NCBI GenBank assembly: GCA_028694275.1
Contig: JAQUTS010000012.1
Location: 1 to 20,635 of the forward strand
Length of the DNA: 20,635 bases
Source: Candidatus Gastranaerophilales bacterium
GTDB lineage: Bacteria > Cyanobacteriota > Vampirovibrionia > Gastranaerophilales > CAJFVJ01
Direction: 5' to 3'
Shown here piece by piece: positions 15,416 through 20,635 of this stretch. Within the stretch, counting starts at the first letter, position 1. Every line of letters starts with the position of its first letter. Both the position numbers and the translations under genes were made by a program. The notes beneath the pieces are model-generated. The model was not told the DNA's origin and did not search any database. It saw nothing but the letters and a program-made list of their open reading frames with translations.

Positions 15416-16314
15416 TGTCAAACAAATCAGGTTTTGTAACAATTATCGGCAGGCCAAACGTAGGTAAATCAACTCTTTTGAACCAAATTTTGGGGCAAAA
15501 AATCGCTATAACTTCTGATAAACCCCAAACAACAAGAAAACGCATAAGGGGTATACACACAACAGACCAAGGTCAAATCGTGTTTATTGATACACCGGGT
15601 GTGCATAAACCTTTGTACAAGTTGGGTGAGTTTTTGCTTGATGAGGCTAAAGTTGCAGTTCCTGATGCTGATTTGGTGTTGTTTTTGGTTGATGCTCAAG
15701 AGCCTCCGGGGCGCGGTGATGAGTGGATAGTCAAGAACCTTCTTGATATAAAAATCCCCATTATTATGGTTGTGAATAAAGTCGACAAGGTCAAAGACCT
15801 TCAAACAAGAGAAGAAAACATCATGGCGTATAAGACTTTATTTAAGGAGAATATTCCCATCGTCAAAATTTCTGCTAAAACAGGCAGGAATGTTGATACT
15901 TTGCTCAAAAACATATATCGCAAATTGCCAAAAGGCGTGAATCTTTTCCCTGATGATGATATGACGGATCAGACTGTACGTGAAATAGCCGAAGAAATCA
16001 TACGCGAGAAAGTTCTTATCAATACGCATGATGAAGTTCCTCACAGTATTGCTGTTGTTATTGACAAGTTTGAAGAAAAAGATACCCTCAATAAAATAAT
16101 CGCAACAATTTATGTCGAACATGATTCTCAAAAGGGCATAATCATAGGCAAACAAGGCCAAATGCTCAAAAAAATCGGGCAAAGTGCAAGAGAAGAAATC
16201 GAAAAACTGGATGATAGAAAGGTTTTTCTTGATCTTCAGGTCAAAATCCAAAAAGATTGGCGCAAAAAAGACAAAGCACTAAAAAACTTTGGATTTGTGC
16301 AAGAGCAGGACTAA
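15415..16314 (+). CDS. era: GTPase Era
   Basis: Era binds the 3' end of 16S rRNA and is needed for maturation of the 30S ribosomal subunit. The GTPase motifs are complete: G1 GRPNVGKST (12-20), the switch region TTRKRIRG (39-46), G3 DTPG (59-62), G4 NKVD (121-124) and G5 SAK (153-155). The KH RNA-binding domain follows, with GIIIGKQGQMLKKIG (241-255). The 299-residue length is standard for the family. AGGG lies 7-10 bases before the ATG, inside the end of the upstream gene. Its TAA overlaps the TAG of the converging phosphoesterase gene by 3-4 bases (16311-16314), with no terminator hairpin between them. Confidence 0.97.
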   Translation: MSNKSGFVTIIGRPNVGKSTLLNQILGQKIAITSDKPQTTRKRIRGIHTTDQGQIVFIDTPGVHKPLYKLGEFLLDEAKVAVPDADLVLFLVDAQEPPGRGDEWIVKNLLDIKIPIIMVVNKVDKVKDLQTREENIMAYKTLFKENIPIVKISAKTGRNVDTLLKNIYRKLPKGVNLFPDDDMTDQTVREIAEEIIREKVLINTHDEVPHSIAVVIDKFEEKDTLNKIIATIYVEHDSQKGIIIGKQGQMLKKIGQSAREEIEKLDDRKVFLDLQVKIQKDWRKKDKALKNFGFVQEQD

Positions 16315-17138
16315 ATATCCACAAGGCTTGTTTTGATTTGATAGTTTTTACCTTTGCATAAAGGCGTTTTTGCGTATTCAATTTCTATTATGCGATATTG
16401 TTTTTCGTTAACAAGACTTGGGGTTGAGATATGTGTTATGCCGTTTTGGTCTGTTTGTATTTTGTCCGTATGGTAATGTCCTGAGGCCAAAAATAAGATA
16501 TTTGGGTTTCTTATGAGCAGATACAAATACTGATCAGCGTATAAGACTTCTCTTTCTTTATCTTCTGTTGGGGGCATTAAAGGAAAATGCTGGAAAATAA
16601 TGACAGTTCTGTGTCTGTTTTTTTGAAGGGTTTGTTTAATCCAAGCCATTGTTTCTTCACTAAAAAACCCGTGCGAGCTTTGTATATTTGGAGTTATTCC
16701 ACTTACCATCAGAGCTTTGATGTCATCGTTTATTGTGACTGCGTAGCTTAGGGCATCAGTTTTTTGATAAGGGTTGGATTTGTTGACTATGTGCATGTAA
16801 GTTTTTGGGGCAATGCCGGCTGCTTTGTAGGCATCGTGGTTTCCTAATATTACATAATATGGTTTTTTAAGTTTTTTTATTGTTTTGCAAAAAATCTCAA
16901 GGTCTTCCATTTTAGATTTGTCGATATTGTCGCCTGTAAAAACCACCAAATCAATATCTTTTTGTTTATTTACGGAGATAATGGCTTTTTTTAGATTTTC
17001 TATGGAGTCTGATGTTTTATCATCCGTTACAGACCCTATGTGAGTGTCTGTAATCTGCGCTATTTTTATTGTTTTTGCATCGGCTGTGGCGCTTAGAAAC
17101 AAAAATAATATAGAAACATATATAAAAAACTTTTTCAT
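16311..17138 (-). CDS. Exported calcineurin-like metallophosphoesterase
   Basis: This 275-residue protein has a clear signal peptide (MKKFFIYVSILFLFLSATADA, cleavage likely after Ala21). It then carries the full two-metal phosphoesterase motif set: DTH (31-33), GDNID (69-73), GNHD (99-102), QHFP (183-186) and GHYH (220-223). Asp31, His33, Asp70, Asn100, His184, His221 and His223 are the expected metal ligands. The layout resembles class III cyclic-nucleotide phosphodiesterases (CpdA/Icc), but export argues for a periplasmic substrate, perhaps a nucleotide or phospho-ester. The substrate cannot be told from sequence. No Shine-Dalgarno site is visible upstream of the ATG (only TTTTATATTT), so the mRNA may be leaderless or poorly translated. 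Confidence 0.88.
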   Translation of the reverse strand: MKKFFIYVSILFLFLSATADAKTIKIAQITDTHIGSVTDDKTSDSIENLKKAIISVNKQKDIDLVVFTGDNIDKSKMEDLEIFCKTIKKLKKPYYVILGNHDAYKAAGIAPKTYMHIVNKSNPYQKTDALSYAVTINDDIKALMVSGITPNIQSSHGFFSEETMAWIKQTLQKNRHRTVIIFQHFPLMPPTEDKEREVLYADQYLYLLIRNPNILFLASGHYHTDKIQTDQNGITHISTPSLVNEKQYRIIEIEYAKTPLCKGKNYQIKTSLVDI

Positions 17139-17203
17139 AAATATAAAATATCACAAAAATATTTTGGGCATAAGTAGCGATTAAATTTTTTGTAATATTT
17201 TAA

Positions 17204-17233
17204 AACCCCTTTGCAAAGCGACTTTGGGGGGTT
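17204..17233. other. GC-rich hairpin upstream of the small-protein gene
   Basis: AACCCC (204-209 of this kilobase) pairs with GGGGTT (228-233), extended inward by two G-T pairs, with a loop of about 14 bases. No good T-run follows on the plus strand. On the minus strand TTTTAAAATATT follows, which is weakly terminator-like. The role is unclear. Confidence 0.35.
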
Positions 17234-17240
17234 GCTTTAA

Positions 17241-17268
17241 GTTTGTTTGTAACAAAGATGTAACAAAC
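17241..17268 (+). promoter_or_regulatory. 11-bp-period direct repeat, candidate response-regulator site
   Basis: TGTAACAAA occurs at 17248-17256 and again at 17259-17267, exactly 11 bases apart (one helical turn). This is the arrangement bound by OmpR/PhoB-family response regulators. The same stretch also contains an inverted repeat GTTTGTT/AACAAAC (17241-17247/17262-17268). It lies about 95-120 bases before the 50-residue gene and about 100 bases upstream of the phosphoesterase on the other strand, so it could serve either. Confidence 0.4.
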
Positions 17269-17298
17269 AGGGGCAAAAACCTAAAGGAAAATCTGATC

Positions 17299-17358
17299 GT
17301 GCCGATAAAGTATTTGTGGTTAGTTAAAAAGTTAGTAGTTAAGTATCGTCGAGGTTAA
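17299..17358 (+). CDS. Possible 19-residue leader ORF
   Basis: A GTG start preceded by AAAGGA (10 bases away) opens a short frame beginning with Val/Met-PIKYLWLVKKLVV. It stops at TAA 17356-17358, three bases before the next ATG. The peptide is hydrophobic and basic. The frame overlaps the ribosome site of the following gene, so it could couple or tune its translation. Chance is a fair explanation at this length. Confidence 0.2.
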   Translation: MPIKYLWLVKKLVVKYRRG

Positions 17359-17361
17359 TCT

Positions 17362-17514
17362 ATGTTCAAAAATGAAATTCCTGCATCAAATATATCTGCA
17401 AGCGTACAATTTTTGTTAAGAGGTTCTAAAAAGCGCAGAGCGATGGCGTATACAAATATTAAAATGATTCAAAGCGAGATGGGTGTCACACCAAAAATAG
17501 CAGCAGTCAAATAG
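17362..17514 (+). CDS. Small basic protein, 50 residues, unknown
   Basis: The ATG at 17362 follows GAGG with a 7-base gap, an ideal ribosome site. The frame runs to TAG 17512-17514. The protein begins MFKNEIPASNISASVQFLLR, then has a strongly basic GSKKRRAMAY stretch (21-30), and ends in GVTPKIAAVK. It has no signal peptide or membrane segment. The basic core suggests nucleic-acid or ribosome contact, but this is inference. A strong intrinsic terminator follows at 17581, so the gene looks like a stand-alone transcription unit. I do not recognise the family. Confidence 0.65.
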   Translation: MFKNEIPASNISASVQFLLRGSKKRRAMAYTNIKMIQSEMGVTPKIAAVK

Positions 17515-17535
17515 AGCAAACAATAAGGTTTAGGT

Positions 17536-17571
17536 AGATTAGTTACAGATTAGTACAGTTTTAATTATACA
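17536..17571 (+). promoter_or_regulatory. Possible promoter with overlapping 11-bp direct repeat, just before the terminator
   Basis: AGATTAGT occurs at 17536-17543 and 17547-17554, an 11-base period. Overlapping it, TTACAG (17543-17548), a 17-base spacer and TATACA (17566-17571) form a fair sigma70-like promoter. Its start would fall about 17578, directly at the terminator hairpin. That makes a productive transcript unlikely unless the terminator is regulated. Confidence 0.25.
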
Positions 17572-17580
17572 ATTTTATTT

Positions 17581-17614
17581 TCCCGCATCATAAGATAGGC
17601 GGGATTTTCCTTTT
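17581..17614 (+). terminator. Intrinsic terminator after the 50-residue gene
   Basis: A perfect 6-bp GC-rich stem (TCCCGC 17581-17586, GCGGGA 17599-17604) has a 12-base loop and is followed by TTTTCCTTTT. Confidence 0.7.
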
Positions 17615-17626
17615 GGAGGGGGCTTT

Positions 17627-17769
17627 GCTTAGCTCAGCCTTGTCCGATTCCGCTTCTTGGAATACGGACTGTTCAGCTCTTTTGACTTCGCTTTTTTGCT
17701 TTGCAAAATCGCTCCGACAAGAGTTTCACATAGACGGCGTTCGCTTAGCTCAGCCTTGTCCGATTCCGC
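17627..17769. repeat. G+C-richer intergenic element bounded by a 27-bp direct repeat
   Basis: The same 27 bases, starting GCTTAGCTCAGCC and ending GATTCCGC, occur at 17627-17653 and 17743-17769, 116 bases apart. The interval is clearly richer in G+C than its surroundings. The first copy also forms an imperfect hairpin (GTCCGATTCC 17642-17651 with GGAATaCGGAC 17659-17669, one bulged base, loop of 7). The second copy runs into the minus-oriented terminator. The pattern suggests a dispersed intergenic repeat family rather than a gene. Confidence 0.6.
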
Positions 17770-17799
17770 AAAAAAATTCTCTGTTATCAAACAGAGAAT
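17770..17799 (-). terminator. Strong minus-strand intrinsic terminator without an obvious gene
   Basis: A perfect 10-bp stem (ATTCTCTGTT 17776-17785, AACAGAGAAT 17790-17799) with a 4-base loop is followed, reading on the minus strand, by seven T residues (17776-17770). On the plus strand no T-run follows. No minus-strand protein gene ends here. The nearest minus promoter-like sequence is around 17840-17860 (TATAGT, TATATATAA), which would give a short RNA of about 60-80 bases. Confidence 0.6.
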
Positions 17800-17869
17800 A
17801 TTAAGTAGCAAGTAGATTTAGAAGAGCTGAGGATTTATATATAACACTATAAAGCTATTTTTGGGCTAT

Positions 17870-17917
17870 TTCATCGGAGTTTCGGGTCAGATTTTTGTTG
17901 CCGAAAAGGGGGATGAA
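17870..17917 (+). other. Possible structured leader upstream of mutL
   Basis: TTCATC (17870-17875) pairs with GATGAA (17912-17917). Inside it TTTCGG (17880-17885) pairs with CCGAAA (17901-17906). The two stems are separated by a purine internal loop (GGAG/AGGGG), with a 15-base apical loop. The element lies 85-130 bases before the mutL ATG. I match it to no known riboswitch. Confidence 0.3.
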
Positions 17918-18001
17918 TTATTAAGATAATCTATATTCTTTGAGATTTGTCGTGCGATGATGATAGAATTATTTTCAGATAAAGAGGAGTTTTTATAACA
18001 G

Positions 18002-19747
18002 ATGGGAAAAATCAAACAGCTGGATTTGAATTTGATAAACCAAATAGCTGCGGGCGAGGTAATCGAACGCCCATCTTCTGTTGTGAAAGAACTTGTCGAA
18101 AACTCCATCGACGCCGGAGCGTCCAAAATCGAAATTGATATTTCAAACGAATGTAGAAATATTCGCGTTGCAGATGATGGTTTTGGTATTTCGCCTGATG
18201 ATATAGAACTTGCTTTTGCACCGCATGCAACAAGTAAAATAGCGACACAGGATGATTTGTGGAATATTTCTACTCTTGGATTCAGAGGAGAAGCCCTTGC
18301 AAGTATAATTTCTGTCTCCAAAGTCACCTGCACCTCAAGAACCCAAGATGCAGAAGTGGGAACAAAGGTCGAATGCCGTGATTCCAAAGTCAAAAAATCC
18401 CCTGCAGGGTGCTCTGTCGGGACTATTATGGAGATTGAAGATCTTTTTTACAATACGCCTGTCAGGCTGAAATTTTTAAAAAGTGACAGATCGGAATATT
18501 CAAATATAATCGAGCTTTTACAAAACATCGCTATCTCACATCCTGAAGTTTCAATTATTCTCAAAAATGAACGAGCCGTTTCGCTCAAAACATCAGGTTC
18601 TGCTGATCTTCAGACAGTTTTAGCAGAGGTTTATTCTGATGATATGCTCAGCCAACTAAAAGAAATCAAAAAAACAGATGAGCTCTCTCATCTTAGTATT
18701 AAAGGATTTGCAAGTTTGCCAAGTTTTACCCGTTCTAACAAAAAGGCGATTTATCTTTTTGTCAACGGTCGTGTCGTCAAATGCCCCGTGCTTTTAAAGG
18801 CGATATCTTTTTCTTATGAAGAACTTATTCCAAGAGGAAAACACCCTTTTGTTGTTATCAATCTTGATATTCCAAAAGATGAACTCGATGTGAATGTCCA
18901 CCCGACCAAACGAGAAATCAGATACCGTAACGGTAATCAGGTGTTTAATTTTGTTCATTCTGCCATCAAACAGGCAATTGAATCTTATTCAAGACCTGTT
19001 TATACCCAAAAAGATGATTATTCGCCTTCTGCGAGTTTTTCTCATCAAGATGAAGAGCAAAGAGTCGATTTTGCCTCATTTAAAGAGCAAATCCGCTACA
19101 CTCCCAAGTTTTATAAGCCGCTTGAGGCAGAATTTGTACAGCAAAATATCGAAATTCCTGCCGCGCAAGAAGATTTTCAAGATGATTTGCCTTCTGATTA
19201 CAGGATTATCGGTCAGTTAAAAAACACATATATTTTGATAGAAACAAAAGACGGTCTGAGGCTGATTGATCAGCATATTGCGCATGAAAGGTATTTATAC
19301 GAGGAGCTTTTGGAACAAAAAGAGATTTCTTCTCAATTGCTTTTGGTGAGTCCGTCAATAGAAATAGCACCATCAGAAAGAGCTCTTTTGGAAGAACATA
19401 TTGATGTTTTGCAAAAATACGGCTACAAAATCGAATTTTCTTCTGAAAATGAAGCCGTCTTTAGGAAGCTTCCGCAGGTGGTGGCAAATGATTCCCATAA
19501 AGAAATTATGCAAGATTTGATAAAGTCTTTAGATGGTTCTATTGATAAAATCGGGAATGATATTTTGATTTCAACCGCCTGTCATGCAGCTATTAAGGCA
19601 AATGAACCATTGAGCTTTGCACAGATGAATGATTTGATAAAAAAATGGCTTACGACCAAAAACCCTACGACTTGCCCGCATGGTAGGATTATCGCTCATG
19701 ATATCGATATAGCAACTATTGCAGGCTTTTTTGGGCGTTCTAAATAA
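18002..19747 (+). CDS. mutL: DNA mismatch repair protein MutL, endonuclease type
   Basis: MutL links mismatch recognition by MutS to strand incision. The N-terminal GHKL ATPase is intact: QIAAGEVIERPSSVVKELVEN (14-34, catalytic Glu30 and Mg-binding Asn34), ADDGFGI (57-63), APHATSKI (73-80) and GFRGEALAS (93-101). A short variable linker (about 330-398) precedes the C-terminal dimerisation domain. That domain carries the metal-dependent nicking site DQHIAHERYLYE (423-434, with Ile where DQHA is usual), ACHAAIKANE (526-535) and CPHGR (558-562). These motifs mark the MutL class that nicks DNA itself in bacteria without MutH. The 581-residue length is typical. AGGAG lies 12 bases before the ATG, a long spacing, and no nearer start is available. 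mutS is not adjacent. Confidence 0.96.
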   Translation: MGKIKQLDLNLINQIAAGEVIERPSSVVKELVENSIDAGASKIEIDISNECRNIRVADDGFGISPDDIELAFAPHATSKIATQDDLWNISTLGFRGEALASIISVSKVTCTSRTQDAEVGTKVECRDSKVKKSPAGCSVGTIMEIEDLFYNTPVRLKFLKSDRSEYSNIIELLQNIAISHPEVSIILKNERAVSLKTSGSADLQTVLAEVYSDDMLSQLKEIKKTDELSHLSIKGFASLPSFTRSNKKAIYLFVNGRVVKCPVLLKAISFSYEELIPRGKHPFVVINLDIPKDELDVNVHPTKREIRYRNGNQVFNFVHSAIKQAIESYSRPVYTQKDDYSPSASFSHQDEEQRVDFASFKEQIRYTPKFYKPLEAEFVQQNIEIPAAQEDFQDDLPSDYRIIGQLKNTYILIETKDGLRLIDQHIAHERYLYEELLEQKEISSQLLLVSPSIEIAPSERALLEEHIDVLQKYGYKIEFSSENEAVFRKLPQVVANDSHKEIMQDLIKSLDGSIDKIGNDILISTACHAAIKANEPLSFAQMNDLIKKWLTTKNPTTCPHGRIIAHDIDIATIAGFFGRSK

Positions 19748-19781
19748 TTTGACTACAAAGAGCTATTTTATCTTCGACAAA

Positions 19782-19810
19782 TTGACAAACTTTCATCACA
19801 AGACTAAACT
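19782..19810 (+). promoter_or_regulatory. Sigma70-type promoter for the Spy/CpxP-like gene
   Basis: A perfect TTGACA (19782-19787), a 17-base spacer and TAAACT (19805-19810, four of six consensus positions) precede the ATG by 38 bases. It sits in the 100-base gap after mutL. Confidence 0.55.
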
Positions 19811-19847
19811 TACACTAAATCAAAACAAAAATAATAGGAGGTTTATA

Positions 19848-20420
19848 ATGAAAAAGATTATTTTATCTATATTTGTATTAGGAGTTTTGAGTGTTCCCGC
19901 AATGGCGGTATGTCCTTGTTCTGATGCTCCCAAAGCACCTGTTTGCGGTTGTAAAAGACCTGCTCCTGTTTGCGGATGTCACAAACCTTTTTCTCAAATG
20001 ACGCCTGATGATTTTGTCAAAATGATGAGAGACAGGCAGGCTTTTTTGGAATCTCAATTGGGTTTGACTGCTGAGCAAAAAGCCAAAACAAAGGTGATTT
20101 TTGAAAAGAAAATAAACGAACTTACACCCGTTATGACCGAATTAAAAGCCAAAAAAGCCGAACTTAGAATTTTGAGTGAGCAGTGTCTTTTAACTGTTGA
20201 TAAAAATAAAAAACAAGCTCTTGAAGAAGCTGTTTTGACTCTTAAAGAAACCAAACAGAGCATTATGGAAAAATACAACAAAGAATTCGAAGCGGTTTTG
20301 ACAGAAGAACAAAGAACAGAATTTAAAGAGATGAAAGCTCAAAAACGTGATAGGCACCATAAGATGAAAGGCTTTGCTGATTGCCAAGGCGGCGGATGCC
20401 GACTAAAAAATAAATATTAA
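19848..20420 (+). CDS. Cys-rich Spy/CpxP-like periplasmic protein
   Basis: The start is ATG 19848, six bases after a perfect TAGGAGG. An upstream in-frame start at 19719 lies inside mutL and is not credible. The 190-residue product has a signal peptide (MKKIILSIFVLGVLSVPAMA, cleavage after Ala20). The mature N-terminus has three C-x-C pairs (Cys22/24, 33/35, 42/44), two of them in a tandem APVCGCxxP repeat. A long helical body (about 50-170) then carries two LTxxQ motifs (LTAEQ 73-77, LTEEQ 151-155), the signature of the Spy/CpxP family of envelope-stress chaperones and sensors. The C-terminus has DRHHKMKG and two more Cys (179, 184). Metal binding or disulfide exchange at the C-x-C pairs is inference. 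Confidence 0.8.
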   Translation: MKKIILSIFVLGVLSVPAMAVCPCSDAPKAPVCGCKRPAPVCGCHKPFSQMTPDDFVKMMRDRQAFLESQLGLTAEQKAKTKVIFEKKINELTPVMTELKAKKAELRILSEQCLLTVDKNKKQALEEAVLTLKETKQSIMEKYNKEFEAVLTEEQRTEFKEMKAQKRDRHHKMKGFADCQGGGCRLKNKY

Positions 20421-20424
20421 AAAT

Positions 20425-20635
20425 TTATGCTTCATCAGTTTCATCAGATGAATTAGGCAAAGTTATATAAAAGACGGTACCTATGGAAGCCTCTGTTTCA
20501 AAGCTTATAGATCCTTTATGGGCTTCCATTATCCTTTTTGCCAAAAATAAGCCCGTGCCTGCGCCTATTTTTCTTTCGATGGCGAGGGCCATTTCATATC
20601 TTTTAAATATTTTTTCTTGCATTTCTGGTGTTATG
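20425..20635 (-). CDS. Sensor histidine kinase, C-terminal end (partial)
   Basis: The last 69 residues of a protein enter from the right edge and stop at TAA 20427-20425. They read as the end of a HATPase_c domain: ITPEMQEKIFKRYE (F-box-like), GAGTGLFLAKRIMEAHKG (the G2 box, usually GTGLGL) and a closing GTVFYITLP strand. This part binds ATP in two-component sensor kinases that phosphorylate a response regulator. The ERKIGAGTG segment fits the usual lid region. The tail SSDETDEA is acidic. Only 4 bases separate it from the converging Spy-like gene. Two-component kinases are common regulators of Spy/CpxP genes, so a functional link is possible but unproven. Confidence 0.85.
   Translation of the reverse strand, partial: ITPEMQEKIFKRYEMALAIERKIGAGTGLFLAKRIMEAHKGSISFETEASIGTVFYITLPNSSDETDEA

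Noticed and set aside
17627..17660. tRNA-like words (TTAGCTCAG and GATTCC) in the repeat element
   Set aside because: The spacing is far too short for D-arm and T-arm and there is no anticodon or acceptor stem. I find no tRNA in the window.
17629..17811. A minus-strand frame of 60 codons through the 27-bp repeat element
   Set aside because: It runs through the terminator hairpin and both repeats, has no ribosome site, and reflects the higher G+C of the element.
17887..18393. A minus-strand frame of 168 codons over the start of mutL
   Set aside because: It is antisense to the highly conserved MutL ATPase domain and is a codon-bias shadow.
19719..19847. An upstream start for the Spy-like gene overlapping mutL
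   Set aside because: ATG 19848 has a perfect ribosome site and starts a canonical signal peptide. The longer form would bury that signal peptide.

Overview
This is an A+T-rich bacterial window (roughly two thirds A/T by eye) with mostly housekeeping genes and one very unusual gene. The best guess for the host is a non-photosynthetic relative of cyanobacteria (Vampirovibrionia/Melainabacteria, Gastranaerophilales type). The reasons are a Gram-negative style periplasmic Spy/CpxP-like protein with a signal peptide, an anaerobe's [FeFe]-hydrogenase maturase (HydG), an endonuclease-type MutL, and a short SLOG/DprA-like protein whose layout I associate with cyanobacteria. This is inference from gene content. 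No rRNA or tRNA gene is present to confirm it.

Layout. 1-711 (-) is the N-terminal part of an unknown protein that runs off the left edge. Behind it lies a decayed or frameshifted remnant (812-929). 1114-3594 (-) is a PcrA/UvrD helicase. A divergent spacer then carries a possible short frameshifted ORF leading into a SLOG/DprA-like protein (3801-4355, +) and an exported lysozyme-like protein (4423-5469, +, TTG start). Converging on it, with stop codons sharing TTAA, is a 6.8-kb gene (5466-12221, -) for a 2251-residue, almost entirely coiled-coil protein with 363-bp near-identical internal repeats. Upstream of that on the same strand lie a type-4 uracil-DNA glycosylase (12347-12946) and hydG (12946-14322), which overlap by one base. 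Divergent from hydG is a coupled pair: an unknown all-helical protein (14531-15415) and Era GTPase (15415-16314). An exported metallophosphoesterase (16311-17138, -) converges on era.

The 863-base spacer 17139-18001 is the richest non-coding stretch. It holds an 11-bp-period direct repeat, a well-supported 50-residue small protein gene (17362-17514), an intrinsic terminator, a G+C-richer element with a 27-bp direct repeat, and a minus-oriented terminator with no obvious minus-strand gene. It then leads into mutL (18002-19747, +). The window closes with a Cys-rich Spy/CpxP-like periplasmic protein (19848-20420, +) behind a good sigma70-type promoter, and the C-terminal end of a sensor histidine kinase (20425-20635, -).

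DNA maintenance is a recurring theme (PcrA, SLOG/DprA-like, Udg4, MutL), but these genes are scattered on both strands and do not form one operon. The candidates for undescribed biology are the giant coiled-coil protein, the divergent lysozyme-like protein next to it, the 50-residue protein with its surrounding repeats, and the possible frameshifted ORF at 3717-3814. No CRISPR array, insertion sequence, tRNA or rRNA was found.
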